64,000 bases of DNA. It comes from Paraburkholderia sp. IMGN_8 (lineage in GTDB: Bacteria; Pseudomonadota; Gammaproteobacteria; Burkholderiales; Burkholderiaceae). Both the position numbers and the translations under genes were made by a program. Shown piece by piece: positions 52,078 through 61,628 of this stretch (position 1 is its first letter; each line of letters begins with the position of its first letter). The stretch covers positions 496,001 through 560,000 of the forward strand of contig NZ_CP150900.1 in NCBI RefSeq assembly GCF_038050405.1. Reading direction: 5' to 3'. The notes under the pieces were generated by a model. That model made no database searches. It saw only the letters and a list, made by a program, of their open reading frames with translations, and was not told where the DNA came from.

Positions 52078-52800
52078 ATGACTGCAACGCGGCGCGCGAG
52101 CCGGCCAGGTCCGGTGCGATGGATTGTTTATCTGGGCGCGATGGTGGCGATTGCGTGGTTCGCGACGCAGCTCTTCTATTTCGCGCAGATCGCGGTGTGG
52201 ATTTACGTCAATCCGCAGTCGACTGCTTTCATGCGATCGGACGCATGGCGATTGTCGCAGGATCGGCCTGATTTGTCGGTGCAGCATGCATGGGTGCCAT
52301 ACGAACAGATTTCGCACAATCTGAAGCGGGCGATTATCGCTTCCGAAGACGCGAATTTTGTTAATAACAACGGGTATGAGACGGACGCCATTTTGCAGGC
52401 GTGGGAGCGGAATAAGGCCAAGGGCAGGATTGTTCGAGGCGGCTCGACAATTACCCAGCAGCTGGCGCGGAATCTGTTTTTGTCCCGGGAGAAGAGTTAT
52501 ATCCGCAAGGGGCAGGAGCTGATCATTACCTGGATGCTCGAGACCTTGATGGACAAGCAACGGATCTTTGAGATTTATCTCAACTCCGTTGAGTGGGGCA
52601 ATGGGGTTTATGGCGCCGAGGCGGCGGCGCGTTATTACTATAAGACTTCTGCTGATAAGTTGACTGCGGCGCAGTCGGCCCGATTGGCTGTGATGTTGCC
52701 GCGGCCCAAGTATTTTGACGAGCACAGAGGCTCGGGGTATCTCGTTCAGCGTTCGCGTGTGATTGCGCGGCGGATGGGGGCCGCTGAGTTGCCCGAATGA
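52078..52800 (+). CDS. mtgA: monofunctional peptidoglycan glycosyltransferase MtgA
   Basis: 240 residues; polymerises lipid II without transpeptidase activity. One N-terminal membrane segment at about 15-40, then a GT51 domain with catalytic Glu90 in IIASEDANF and the [17 protein letters not shown] motif. ATG 52078 is chosen; an in-frame GTG lies 9 bp upstream. It ends the housekeeping run; the repeat region starts right after the stop. Codon use drifts toward fewer GC-ending codons in the last third. Confidence 0.95.
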   Translation: MTATRRASRPGPVRWIVYLGAMVAIAWFATQLFYFAQIAVWIYVNPQSTAFMRSDAWRLSQDRPDLSVQHAWVPYEQISHNLKRAIIASEDANFVNNNGYETDAILQAWERNKAKGRIVRGGSTITQQLARNLFLSREKSYIRKGQELIITWMLETLMDKQRIFEIYLNSVEWGNGVYGAEAAARYYYKTSADKLTAAQSARLAVMLPRPKYFDEHRGSGYLVQRSRVIARRMGAAELPE

Positions 52801-52831
52801 GGTTTTTTTTGCGCGTAGCGGGTGGTTTGGG

Positions 52832-53150
52832 GGTTTGCCTACGGCGTTGGGTTTTTTGCTTGAGCTTGTTTGCCTTCGCGGCGCTTTTTGTCTGTGTGCC
52901 TGCGGTGTTGGCCTTTCCTTGATTTGTTAGTGGTCTATTAGCTTCGCCCCTGTGCGGGGCAGGCACTTACTTTCTTTGCCGCCGCAAAGAAAGTAAGCAA
53001 AGAAAGCGGCTTCACACCGCTAATTCTGAAGCGGGTCCCCTGGCTTGGAGGAGGTAGTGGAGCATCTGGAATCGGTGTTCTCGCGCACTCCGCGCTGGTG
53101 ACAAGGCAGTCATACTTCCGGCGGCGCTGCGCGCGCCGTAGCGGTACTTC
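52832..53150 (+). repeat. left arm of long inverted repeat
   Basis: About 315 bp that match 53488-53801 in reverse complement with few changes (nearly identical from about 52870 on, weaker at the outer end). Contains the nested hairpin at 52966-52997. Confidence 0.9.
52966..52997 (+). repeat. nested 14-bp hairpin, left copy
   Basis: CTTACTTTCTTTGC, loop cgcc, GCAAAGAAAGTAAG: perfect 14-bp stem. From memory this hairpin is a common dispersed intergenic repeat in Burkholderiaceae. Confidence 0.85.
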
Positions 53151-53487
53151 ACAAAACCATCTGGTCGTTTAAGGCGACCGCCGCAGTACGGTCTTCTCAA
53201 GCCGTAGCTATATTCTGCGTCCCGCCGGGTTAACAGGCGGGCGTTACCTATCCAGCAAATCGCCTACCGCTTTTAGCGCAGGCGTATCACCCGGCGGAGT
53301 GGTTGCAATTGACCCTTCGGCACATCCAGAACACAGATCAATTTCGGTGCCTCTTCGAGGCGAAGCCGATGGCCCCCGATCACGCACAAACGAAGCCTAT
53401 GGTTTCCCTGGCAGACCCGTCCGCGACGCACGTAGTGCGGAGTGGGAGGAATGATGCCGGAAGCGTATATCCGCTATCGGTGTTGGG

Positions 53488-53801
53488 AAGTACCGCCACG
53501 GCGCGCGCAGCGCCGCCGGAAGAATGACTGCCTTGTCACCAGCGCGGAGTGTGCGAGAACACCGATTCCAGATGCTCCACTGCCTCCTCCAAGCTAGGGG
53601 ACCCGCTTAAGAATTAGCGGTGTGAAGCCGCTTTCTTTGCTTACTTTCTTTGCGGCGGCAAAGAAAGTAAGTGCCTGCCCCGCACAGGGGCGACGCGAAT
53701 AGACCACTAACAAATCAAGGAAAGGCCAACACCGCAGGCACACAGACATAAGCGCCGCGAAGGCAAAAAAAAGAAAGCAAAGTCCACCGCCACAGGCAAA
53801 C
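53488..53801 (-). repeat. right arm of long inverted repeat
   Basis: Reverse complement of the left arm. About 337 bp lie between the arms. Both arms carry the same hairpin, so the sequence could fold into a very large cruciform or RNA stem. Confidence 0.9.
53640..53671 (+). repeat. nested 14-bp hairpin, right copy
   Basis: Same stem as 52966-52997 with the loop ggcg, as expected for the opposite arm. Confidence 0.85.
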
Positions 53802-54109
53802 ACCCAACCCCAGCCCCCGGCAAGGCAAAAATCCCATTATTTGAATCAAACATTCACATATTGGAGATTTCTAAAAAACCGCCCTACAATCCAACCCAAC
53901 ACGCGCCGCGAGCGGGAAAGAGCAGGAAAGAGCAGCAAGAGCCAGAACCCCGCCCGCGACAGCGACTGCAAAAAAAAACCGGAGACAAAGCCAAACCATG
54001 CCTAAGACCCAAAGGCGGCACTGCCACGCCGCGAGCAGCGGCAAACCCCAAGGCCATCTCTCCGGCCCCGCGCTGTAAGCGCAAAAAACCAACCCCATAG
54101 CGAATCGCC

Positions 54110-55063
54110 ATGAACAAAGCGATGCCTACTCACGCAGCAAGCGCGCCCGAGCCCGACTTCGCGCCGGCGGCGGATCACGCTCCCAGCGCGGCAAAAACCC
54201 CGCGCGCCAGCGCCCAACCCGCCGTGGTCGACGAAATCGCCCTCCCCAGCACGCTGCTGGACATCACCCCGCAACAAGCCGGCACACAAACGCTTCTGCG
54301 CGGTCTGGCGATTCTCGAAGCCGCCGCCGCCGGCGTGCGCGACCTGCGGACCTTCGGCGCCGCGCTCGGCACCACCCGCAGCACCACGCATCGGCTGGTG
54401 AGCAGCCTCGTGCAGGCGCGCTACCTGCGGCAGGTGCAAGGCGGCTATCTGCTCGGCCCGAAGCTGATCGAACTCGGCACCATCGCGCTCGAGCAGATGC
54501 CGCTCACCGCCGTCGCGCGTCAGCATCTCGAATCGCTCGCGGAACAGACGCTCGATACGATTCACCTCGGCGTGCGCGACGGCGACGACGTGCTGTACAT
54601 CGACAAAATTCCCGGCACCCGCGGTCTGGAAATGCGCTCGCGCGTCGGTCATCGGATGCCGCTCGCGTCGACCGGTATCGGCAAAGCCATGATGCTCGAC
54701 CTCACGCCGGACGTCTGGCAGTCGCTCTTCGAAGCCTCGCGGCGCGCGCTCGCCGGCGTCAGCTTCAAGCCGGATAACCGCCCCGACGCGCAGACCTTCA
54801 TGCAGCGCATGACCAACTACGCCGCCGGTGGCTACACCTTCGACCTCGAAGAAAACGAAGCGTCGATCCGTTGCGTCGCCGCCCCCGTGCGCGATGCGTC
54901 GGGGGCCGTGGTGGCCGCGCTGTCGGTGGCGAGCACGATCCCCTATATGTCGCTCGAACGCATGGATGAACTGATTCCAGTCGTGCAGCGCGAAGCGCGC
55001 GCGATCTCGGAAGAACTCGGTTGGCGCGCCCCCCAACCGGCGACCCGCAGGATCAAACGATGA
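54110..55063 (+). CDS. IclR-family transcriptional regulator
   Basis: 317 residues. After a variable N-terminus of about 60 residues comes a winged helix-turn-helix (QTLLRGLAILEAAAAG, then TTRSTTHRLVSSLVQARYL) and a C-terminal IclR effector domain with GTRGLEMRSRVGHRMPLASTGIGKA. It heads the sugar cluster and overlaps dgoK by 4 bp, so it probably controls these genes and itself in response to a sugar acid. Ligand not determinable. Confidence 0.92.
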   Translation: MNKAMPTHAASAPEPDFAPAADHAPSAAKTPRASAQPAVVDEIALPSTLLDITPQQAGTQTLLRGLAILEAAAAGVRDLRTFGAALGTTRSTTHRLVSSLVQARYLRQVQGGYLLGPKLIELGTIALEQMPLTAVARQHLESLAEQTLDTIHLGVRDGDDVLYIDKIPGTRGLEMRSRVGHRMPLASTGIGKAMMLDLTPDVWQSLFEASRRALAGVSFKPDNRPDAQTFMQRMTNYAAGGYTFDLEENEASIRCVAAPVRDASGAVVAALSVASTIPYMSLERMDELIPVVQREARAISEELGWRAPQPATRRIKR

Positions 55064-56124
55064 AGCAAGCGGGCTCTCCTACGTCGGCAGTCGATCACGC
55101 CGTTGCCGCCGGCACCGTCAGCGTGAACGCCAACCTCGAGCACGCAGCGCTGATTGGGCTCGATTGGGGCACGACGTCGCTGCGCGCGTATCTCTTCGAC
55201 GCCGCGGGCAAGCTGCTGGCGGCGCGTGCATCGACGGCCGGCATCATGAATCTGCCGCGCAGCGCCGAGCAAGGCGGCTTCGACGCGGCCTTCGACGAAG
55301 CGTGCAGCAGCTGGCTCGAACATGCGCCCGATCTGCCGGTGATCGCGGCAGGCATGGTCGGCAGCGCGCAAGGCTGGGTCGAAGCGCCCTACGTCGAGGC
55401 GCCGGCGGATACCAATACGCTGGTTGCCGGCATCGTCCGCGTGAAGGCGGCGTGTGGCGCGACGCTGCATATCGTGCCGGGCGTGCTGCAGCGCGGCGAA
55501 CTGCCGAACGTGATGCGCGGCGAGGAAACGCAGGTTTTCGGCGCGCTCGGTGAAGACACGGGCTCCGCGGATAGCGGCAAACGCGCACTGATTGGCTTGC
55601 CGGGCACGCACGCGAAATGGGTCGTTGTACAAGCGGGCCGCATCGAACGCTTTCATACCTTCATGACCGGTGAGGTGTTCGCTGCATTGCGCGAACACAC
55701 GATTCTCGGCCGCACGATGACCACGCCGGATCGTCCGGATAACGCTGCATTCCTGCACGGCGTGAACATCGCTCGCGAGAAAGGCCAGGCAGGTTTGCTT
55801 GCGACCGTATTCAGCGCCCGCGCGCTCGGCCTGACAGGACAACTGTCGCGTGAACAGCAGCCGGACTATTTGTCGGGATTGCTGATCGGTCACGAGCTCG
55901 CCGGCCTCGACGCCGTACTCGCGCAACAGCAAAACTCGCTCAAGGGGCAGGCCTTGCGCCTGATCGGCAACGAAGCACTGTGCGAGCGTTATCGCCTCGC
56001 ACTGACGCAATTCGGTTGCACTCAGGCGGAACTGGTGAAGCACGCCACCGAGAGCGGCTTGTGGCGCGTCGCCACTCAGGCGGGGCTCGTCAATCCGGCC
56101 GCCCATGCGGTGCATACGGGCTAA
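55060..56124 (+). CDS. dgoK: 2-dehydro-3-deoxygalactonokinase DgoK
   Basis: 354 residues; phosphorylates 2-keto-3-deoxy-galactonate with ATP. The nucleotide-binding IGLDWGTTSLRAYLFD appears at about residues 32-47, later VIAAGMVGSAQGW and ALIGLPGTHAKWV are family features. E. coli DgoK is about 290; here an N-terminal extension of 30 residues precedes the fold. ATGA overlap with the IclR gene. Next step enzyme DgoA follows. Confidence 0.93.
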   Translation: MKQAGSPTSAVDHAVAAGTVSVNANLEHAALIGLDWGTTSLRAYLFDAAGKLLAARASTAGIMNLPRSAEQGGFDAAFDEACSSWLEHAPDLPVIAAGMVGSAQGWVEAPYVEAPADTNTLVAGIVRVKAACGATLHIVPGVLQRGELPNVMRGEETQVFGALGEDTGSADSGKRALIGLPGTHAKWVVVQAGRIERFHTFMTGEVFAALREHTILGRTMTTPDRPDNAAFLHGVNIAREKGQAGLLATVFSARALGLTGQLSREQQPDYLSGLLIGHELAGLDAVLAQQQNSLKGQALRLIGNEALCERYRLALTQFGCTQAELVKHATESGLWRVATQAGLVNPAAHAVHTG

Positions 56125-56160
56125 CCGGCAGCGCCGCCGAACATGGAACAAGGAACCGAC

Positions 56161-56841
56161 ATGCAACCTCACATCAATCTGCCCGCTCCGTACATGCCGC
56201 ACGCGGGTCTGATCGCGGCGTTCGAGGTGTGTCCGCTGATCGCGATCATGCGCGGCGTCACGCCAGCCGATGCGGCCGATCACGGCCAGGCGCTGTACGA
56301 AGCGGGTTTTCGGATCGTCGAAGTGCCGTTGAATTCACCGCAGCCGTTCGACAGCATCGCGGCGATCCGCAAGGCGTTGCCGGCCGATGCGATCGTCGGT
56401 GCGGGCACGGTGCTGCATCCGAGTTTCGTCATCGATGTGAAGTCGGCAGGCGGCGAGTTGATCGTGATGCCGCATAGCGATCCGGAAGTGGTGAGCGCCG
56501 CGAAGGCGCAGGGTCTGGCGTGCGCGCCGGGCGTCGCGACGCCGAATGAAGCATTCATCGCGCTGAAAAACGGCGCCGACGTTCTGAAGATGTTCCCCGC
56601 CGAACAACTCGGCTGCCAGGTCGTGAAGGCGTGGCGCGCGGTGATCGCGGCGCAGGTGCCGCTGGTGCCGGTCGGCGGAATCACGCCGGACAACATGGGG
56701 CCGTTTCTGAGCGCCGGCGCGAACGGTTTCGGTCTCGGCTCGGCGCTGTACAAGCCGGGTCAGAGCGCGGCGGTGACGGCTTCGCACGCGAAGGCGTTCA
56801 TCAACGGTTTGCGTGTCGCCAGGGCTGGCGCGAAGAAATGA
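56161..56841 (+). CDS. dgoA: 2-dehydro-3-deoxy-6-phosphogalactonate aldolase DgoA
   Basis: 226-residue class I aldolase of the KDPG/KHG family that cleaves KDPGal to pyruvate and glyceraldehyde-3-phosphate. The Schiff-base lysine is in ADVLKMFPAEQLG; the catalytic Glu is in RIVEVPLNSPQPF, a segment typical of KDPGal rather than KDPG aldolases. ATG 56161 has an aagga ribosome site; a longer in-frame start six codons upstream is less likely. Overlaps the SDR start (ATGA). Confidence 0.93.
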   Translation: MQPHINLPAPYMPHAGLIAAFEVCPLIAIMRGVTPADAADHGQALYEAGFRIVEVPLNSPQPFDSIAAIRKALPADAIVGAGTVLHPSFVIDVKSAGGELIVMPHSDPEVVSAAKAQGLACAPGVATPNEAFIALKNGADVLKMFPAEQLGCQVVKAWRAVIAAQVPLVPVGGITPDNMGPFLSAGANGFGLGSALYKPGQSAAVTASHAKAFINGLRVARAGAKK

Positions 56842-57614
56842 AACGGCTCGCCGACAAGGTTGCGTTGATTACCGGCGCCGGGCGCGGCATCGGCGCGGCG
56901 ATTGCGCTCGCGTTTGCGCGCGAAGGCGCGGCGGTCGTGCTGGCTGAACTGGATATCGAAACCGCGCGGCAGACGGCGGAGCAGATCAAGGCGCAAACCG
57001 GCGCGCGCGTGTTGGCGGTGCACACCGACGTCACGCAATCGACCTCGGTCCAGCATGCGGTGAGCGAGGCGGAACGCGCGTTCGGCGCGCTCGACGTGCT
57101 GGTGAACAACGCCGGCATCAACGTGTTCTGCGATCCGTTGACGATGACCGATGAAGACTGGCGCCGCTGTTTCGCAGTCGATCTGGACGGCGTCTGGAAC
57201 GGTTGCCGCGCGGTGTTGCCGGGCATGGTGGAACGCGGCGCGGGCAGCATCGTGAATATCGCGTCGACGCATGCGTTCAAGATCATTCCGGGCTGCTTTC
57301 CGTACCCGGTCGCGAAGCACGGCGTCATTGGCCTCACGCGCGCGCTCGGCATCGAATACGCGCCGCGCAACGTGCGGGTGAACGCGATCGCGCCGGGTTA
57401 CATCGAAACGCAGTTGACGCACGACTGGTGGAACGAACAAGCCGATCCGGCGGCGGCGCGGCAAGCGACGCTCGACTTGCAGCCGATGAAGCGCATCGGC
57501 CGCCCTGAAGAAGTGGCGATGACGGCGGTGTTCCTCGCCTCGGACGAAGCGCCGTTTATCAACGCCACCTGCATCACCGTGGATGGCGGCCGCTCGGCGC
57601 TGTATCACGATTGA
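56838..57614 (+). CDS. short-chain dehydrogenase/reductase
   Basis: 258-residue NAD(P)-dependent oxidoreductase. TGxxxGIG loop in TGAGRGIGAAIA at about 14-25, NNAG motif, catalytic Ser region NIASTHAF and Tyr-x-x-x-Lys in YPVAK, and a C-terminal VDGGRSALYHD. An acidic residue after the second strand (AELD) favours NAD+. It is coupled to dgoA, so it likely oxidises a sugar or sugar acid of the same route (for example an alternative aldose dehydrogenase); exact substrate unknown. Confidence 0.88.
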   Translation: MKRLADKVALITGAGRGIGAAIALAFAREGAAVVLAELDIETARQTAEQIKAQTGARVLAVHTDVTQSTSVQHAVSEAERAFGALDVLVNNAGINVFCDPLTMTDEDWRRCFAVDLDGVWNGCRAVLPGMVERGAGSIVNIASTHAFKIIPGCFPYPVAKHGVIGLTRALGIEYAPRNVRVNAIAPGYIETQLTHDWWNEQADPAAARQATLDLQPMKRIGRPEEVAMTAVFLASDEAPFINATCITVDGGRSALYHD

Positions 57615-57639
57615 CCGTAGCAAAGCAGCACGCAATAAG
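57611..57639 (+). promoter_or_regulatory. candidate promoter for araF
   Basis: TTGACC, 17-bp spacer, AATAAG (4 of 6). It overlaps the SDR stop codon. Weak -10. Confidence 0.3.
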
Positions 57640-57750
57640 TACGCAACAAAAAGAGTTCACCGGGCGACGCGCTGGCCGCGTGTGTCACAACCGGTACAAG
57701 AAAACGCGGCCGACACCTTCTCGTTATCAATTAGTCAGGAGACACGCATC

Positions 57751-58749
57751 ATGAAACGAAGAATTTTCCTCACGCTGGCAGCAGCGGCGGCGGGTGTGCT
57801 CTTCAACGCACCGGTCGCGCAAGCCGCCGATCCGGTGAAGATCGGCTTCCTCGTGAAGCAGCCGGAAGAACCGTGGTTCCAGGATGAGTGGAAGTTTGCC
57901 GAAATCGCTGCCAAGGAGAAGGGCTTCACGCTGGTGAAGATCGGCGCGCCGTCGGGCGAGAAGGTAATGAGCGCCATCGACAACCTGTCGGCTCAGAAAG
58001 CGCAAGGCTTCGTGATCTGCACGCCCGACGTCAAGCTCGGACCGGGCATCGTCGCGAAGGCAAAGGCCGACGGCCTGAAGATGATGACGGTCGACGACCG
58101 TCTGGTGGACGGCGCGGGTAAGCCGATCGCCTCCGTGCCGCATATGGGCATCTCGGCGTACAACATCGGCAAGCAGGTCGGCGACGGTCTGGCCGCGGAA
58201 ATCAAGAAGCGCGGTTGGGACATGAAGGATGTGGGCGCGATCGACGTGACCTACGAGCAACTGCCGACCGCGCATGACCGCACCACGGGCGCCACCGACG
58301 CATTGGCCGCTGCCGGCTTCCCGAAGGCGAACATCATCGCCGCGCCGCAAGCGAAGACCGATACGGAAAATGCCTTCAACGCCGCCAACATCGCGCTGAC
58401 CAAGAACCCTCAGTTCAAGCACTGGATCGCTTACGCGCTGAACGACGAAGGCGTGCTCGGCGCGGTGCGCGCAGCGGAAGGCCGCGGCTTCAAGGCGGAC
58501 AACATGATCGGTATCGGCATCGGCGGTTCGGAGTCGGCGCTCAACGAGTTCAAGAAGCCGTCGCCCACGGGCTTTTTCGGCACCGTGATTATCAGCCCGA
58601 AACGTCACGGCGAAGAAACCTCGACGCTGATGTACGACTGGATCACCCAAGGCAAGGAACCGCCGGCTCTGACGCTGACCAGCGGCATGCTGGCCACGCG
58701 TGACAACGTCGGTGAAGTGCGCGAGAAGATGGGTCTCGCGTCGAAGTAA
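57751..58749 (+). CDS. araF: L-arabinose-type ABC transporter, periplasmic binding protein
   Basis: 332 residues with a signal peptide ending around VAQAADPVK. The mature protein starts KIGFLVKQPEEPWFQDEWKFAE, very close to E. coli AraF; later AYALNDEGVLGAVRAAEGRGFKADN fits the same family. It captures the sugar for AraGH. AraF proteins can bind D-galactose as well as L-arabinose, which matters here because the cluster also holds dgoK and dgoA. ATG 57751 has a cagga ribosome site. Confidence 0.93.
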   Translation: MKRRIFLTLAAAAAGVLFNAPVAQAADPVKIGFLVKQPEEPWFQDEWKFAEIAAKEKGFTLVKIGAPSGEKVMSAIDNLSAQKAQGFVICTPDVKLGPGIVAKAKADGLKMMTVDDRLVDGAGKPIASVPHMGISAYNIGKQVGDGLAAEIKKRGWDMKDVGAIDVTYEQLPTAHDRTTGATDALAAAGFPKANIIAAPQAKTDTENAFNAANIALTKNPQFKHWIAYALNDEGVLGAVRAAEGRGFKADNMIGIGIGGSESALNEFKKPSPTGFFGTVIISPKRHGEETSTLMYDWITQGKEPPALTLTSGMLATRDNVGEVREKMGLASK

Positions 58750-58901
58750 GCACTGCCGCAGTGAGATGAACTGCCGGTGCGTGCGTCTTTTTCACGAAAG
58801 AAGGCGCGTACCGGCTGCAGCAATAGAAGAAGTGGTTGAGACAGACCGTGCGAGTGTCTATGAGGTCCACGAGGCACGTGGAGCGCGGGTCACATGAATG
58901 G

Positions 58902-58936
58902 GACCTGAGTAAAGCGCTGAAGCGCCAACTCAGGTC
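58902..58936 (+). repeat. first of two tandem stem-loops between araF and araG
   Basis: GACCTGAGT and ACTCAGGTC (9 bp) around a 17-nt loop holding GCGC twice; followed by gacatac. Likely an RNA hairpin. Confidence 0.75.
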
Positions 58937-58955
58937 GACATACAACTGCATGGGG

Positions 58956-58985
58956 CAGGAGTAAGCGCTAAAGCGCTAACTCCTG
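58956..58985 (+). repeat. second of two tandem stem-loops between araF and araG
   Basis: CAGGAGT and ACTCCTG (7 bp) around an AGCGCT-aa-AGCGCT inner stem, followed by tcgacatagg. It ends just before the aggagg ribosome site of araG. Confidence 0.75.
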
Positions 58986-59002
58986 TCGACATAGGAGGCG
59001 AA

Positions 59003-60529
59003 GTGTCAGCGACGCTACGTTTTGACAATATCGGCAAAGTCTTTCCAGGCGTGCGTGCGCTCGACGGTGTGTCCTTCGACGTCAACGTCGGCCAGGTGCA
59101 CGGCCTGATGGGCGAAAACGGCGCAGGGAAATCGACCCTGCTGAAGATTCTCGGCGGTGAATACCAGCCGGATGCGGGCCGCGTGATGATCGACGGTAAT
59201 GAGGTGCGCTTCACGAGCGCCGCTTCGTCGATCGCGGCGGGGATCGCGGTGATTCACCAGGAATTGCAATACGTGCCCGATCTGACGGTCGCGGAAAATC
59301 TGCTGCTTGGCCAACTGCCGAATTCGCTCGGCTGGGTCAACAAGCGCGAGGCAAAACGCTTCGTGCGCGAACGCCTCGAAGCGATGGGCGTGGCGCTCGA
59401 TCCGAATGCGAAGCTGAGGAAGCTCTCGATCGCGCAACGGCAAATGGTCGAAATCTGCAAGGCGCTGCTGCGCAACGCGCGCGTGATTGCACTGGACGAA
59501 CCGACCAGCTCGCTGTCGCATCGCGAGACCGAAGTGCTGTTCAAGCTGGTGCGCGATCTGCGTGCTGACAACCGCGCGATGATCTACATCTCGCACCGGA
59601 TGGACGAGATTTACGAGCTGTGCGACGCGTGCACGATCTTCCGCGACGGCCGCAAGATCGCCTCGCATCCGACGCTCGAAGGCGTGAAGCGCGACACGAT
59701 CGTCAGTGAAATGGTCGGGCGTGAGATCGCCGACATCTATAACTATTCAGCACGGCCGCTCGGTGAAGTGCGTTTCGCCGCGAAGGCGATCGAAGGGCAT
59801 GCGCTCGCGCAACCGGCCAGCTTCGAAGTGCGGCGCGGCGAAATCGTCGGCTTTTTCGGTTTGGTGGGCGCGGGACGCAGCGAACTGATGCACCTGGTGT
59901 ACGGCGCGGATCACAGGAAGGGCGGCGAATTGCTGCTCGACGGCAAACCGATCAAGGTGCGCAGCGCGGGTGAAGCGATCAAACACGGCATCGTGTTGTG
60001 CCCGGAAGATCGCAAGGAAGAAGGCATCGTCGCGATGGCGACCGTGTCGGAGAACATCAATATCAGTTGCCGCCGCCACTATCTGCGCGCCGGGATGTTT
60101 CTCGATCGCAAGAAAGAAGCGGAAACCGCGGATCGTTTCATCAAGCTGCTGAAGATCAAGACGCCGAGCCGCCGCCAGAAGATTCGTTTTCTGTCGGGCG
60201 GCAACCAGCAGAAGGCGATTCTGTCGCGCTGGCTGGCCGAGCCGGATCTGAAAGTGGTGATTCTCGACGAGCCGACGCGCGGTATTGATGTCGGCGCGAA
60301 GCATGAGATCTATAACGTGATCTATCAGCTTGCCGAACGCGGCTGCGCGATCGTGATGATTTCGTCGGAATTGCCGGAAGTGCTCGGCGTGTCCGACCGG
60401 ATCGTCGTGATGCGTCAGGGCCGTATTTCCGGCGAATTGTCGCGCAAGGAAGCCACTGAACAAACGGTGCTGAGCCTCGCATTGCCGCAAAGCTCCACCG
60501 CGCTGCCCGCCACCCAGCAAGCGGCCTGA
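59003..60529 (+). CDS. araG: L-arabinose-type ABC transporter, ATP-binding protein
   Basis: 508 residues with two ABC domains, as in AraG/MglA. First Walker [10 protein letters not shown] at 38-46 and DEPTSSLSH; second half has a degenerate Walker A ([10 protein letters not shown]), the [16 protein letters not shown] signature and [17 protein letters not shown] start with a perfect aggagg site. Energises uptake together with AraH. Confidence 0.95.
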   Translation: MSATLRFDNIGKVFPGVRALDGVSFDVNVGQVHGLMGENGAGKSTLLKILGGEYQPDAGRVMIDGNEVRFTSAASSIAAGIAVIHQELQYVPDLTVAENLLLGQLPNSLGWVNKREAKRFVRERLEAMGVALDPNAKLRKLSIAQRQMVEICKALLRNARVIALDEPTSSLSHRETEVLFKLVRDLRADNRAMIYISHRMDEIYELCDACTIFRDGRKIASHPTLEGVKRDTIVSEMVGREIADIYNYSARPLGEVRFAAKAIEGHALAQPASFEVRRGEIVGFFGLVGAGRSELMHLVYGADHRKGGELLLDGKPIKVRSAGEAIKHGIVLCPEDRKEEGIVAMATVSENINISCRRHYLRAGMFLDRKKEAETADRFIKLLKIKTPSRRQKIRFLSGGNQQKAILSRWLAEPDLKVVILDEPTRGIDVGAKHEIYNVIYQLAERGCAIVMISSELPEVLGVSDRIVVMRQGRISGELSRKEATEQTVLSLALPQSSTALPATQQAA

Positions 60530-60582
60530 ACATTATCTGGACGAAAGTCCGCAACCCGTGGGGAACGGGAGGAGTCTTCAAC

Positions 60583-61599
60583 ATGCAAGCCAGAGAAAAC
60601 CTCGCGCAACAGGCGGCCAAAAGCGCCGCCGACGCGCTGATTCCGCAAGGTAGCGACAAGGCGAAATGGTGGCAGCAGATCACCGAATACAGCCTGATCG
60701 TGATCTTCCTGCTGATGTTCATCACGATGTCGCTGACCGTCGATCACTTCTTCTCGATCGAGAACATGCTCGGCCTCGCGCTGTCGATCTCGCAGATCGG
60801 CATGGTCGCGTGCACGATGATGTTCTGTCTGGCGTCGCGCGATTTCGACTTGTCGGTGGGTTCGACGGTCGCGTTCGCCGGCGTGCTGTGCGCGATGGTG
60901 CTGAACGCGACCGGCAATACGTTCATCGCGATCGTCGCCGCGGTGTTCGCGGGCGCGGTGATCGGTTTCGTCAACGGTGCGGTGATTGCGTATCTGCGGA
61001 TCAACGCGCTGATTACGACGCTGGCGACGATGGAAATCGTCCGCGGTCTCGGCTTTATCGTGTCGCACGGGCAGGCCGTCGGCGTGTCGTCGGATACGTT
61101 TATCGCGTTGGGCGGCTTGAGCTTCTTCGGTGTGTCGCTGCCGATCTGGGTCACGCTCCTGTGCTTTATCGTGTTCGGCGTGATGCTCAATCAGACGGTG
61201 TACGGCCGCAATACGCTGGCGATCGGCGGTAATCCGGAGGCGTCGCGTCTGGCCGGTATTAACGTCGAGCGCACACGTGTTTATATCTTCCTGATTCAAG
61301 GCGCGGTCACCGCGCTCGCCGGCGTGATTCTTGCGTCGCGGATTACGTCGGGTCAGCCGAACGCTGCCGAAGGCTTCGAACTGAACGTGATTTCGGCATG
61401 CGTGTTGGGCGGCGTGTCGCTGCTCGGCGGCCGCGCGACGATCTCGGGTGTCGTGATCGGCGTGCTGATCATGGGCACGGTCGAGAACGTGATGAACCTG
61501 ATGAACATCGACGCGTTCTATCAGTACCTCGTGCGTGGCGCGATCCTGCTTGCCGCCGTGTTGCTCGATCAGTTGAAGAATCGCGGATCACGCGATTAA
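60583..61599 (+). CDS. araH: L-arabinose-type ABC transporter, permease
   Basis: 338 residues with about ten hydrophobic segments. FCLASRDFDLSVGSTVAFAGV, INALITTLATMEIVRGLG and TLAIGGNPEASRLAGINV closely follow E. coli AraH. Forms the membrane channel dimer of AraFGH. A ggagg site precedes ATG 60583; 53 bp separate it from araG. Confidence 0.95.
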   Translation: MQARENLAQQAAKSAADALIPQGSDKAKWWQQITEYSLIVIFLLMFITMSLTVDHFFSIENMLGLALSISQIGMVACTMMFCLASRDFDLSVGSTVAFAGVLCAMVLNATGNTFIAIVAAVFAGAVIGFVNGAVIAYLRINALITTLATMEIVRGLGFIVSHGQAVGVSSDTFIALGGLSFFGVSLPIWVTLLCFIVFGVMLNQTVYGRNTLAIGGNPEASRLAGINVERTRVYIFLIQGAVTALAGVILASRITSGQPNAAEGFELNVISACVLGGVSLLGGRATISGVVIGVLIMGTVENVMNLMNIDAFYQYLVRGAILLAAVLLDQLKNRGSRD

Positions 61600-61628
61600 A
61601 TCCACCTTGTTCATAAAGGAATCGAACG

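Larger units (their letters stand above)
52801..54109 (+). other. gene-free region with long inverted-repeat element (1.3 kb)
   Basis: Only short frames without protein-like features. 52832-53804 is the inverted-repeat element. The last 300 bp, 5' of the IclR gene, are A-rich on the plus strand with repeated gaaagagcag units and a TGAAT/ATTCA dyad (53842-53856) that could be a regulator site. No transposase remnant is visible. Confidence 0.75.

Noticed and set aside
53303..53527. 74-codon frame in the centre of the inverted-repeat element
   Set aside because: No ribosome site, no family look, and ends inside the right arm.
52801..53820. Insertion sequence
   Set aside because: Long inverted arms are present but there is no transposase frame and no visible target-site duplication.
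53861..54100. 79-codon Lys/Pro-rich frame before the IclR gene
   Set aside because: Low-complexity A-rich DNA read from a TTG start; likely chance.
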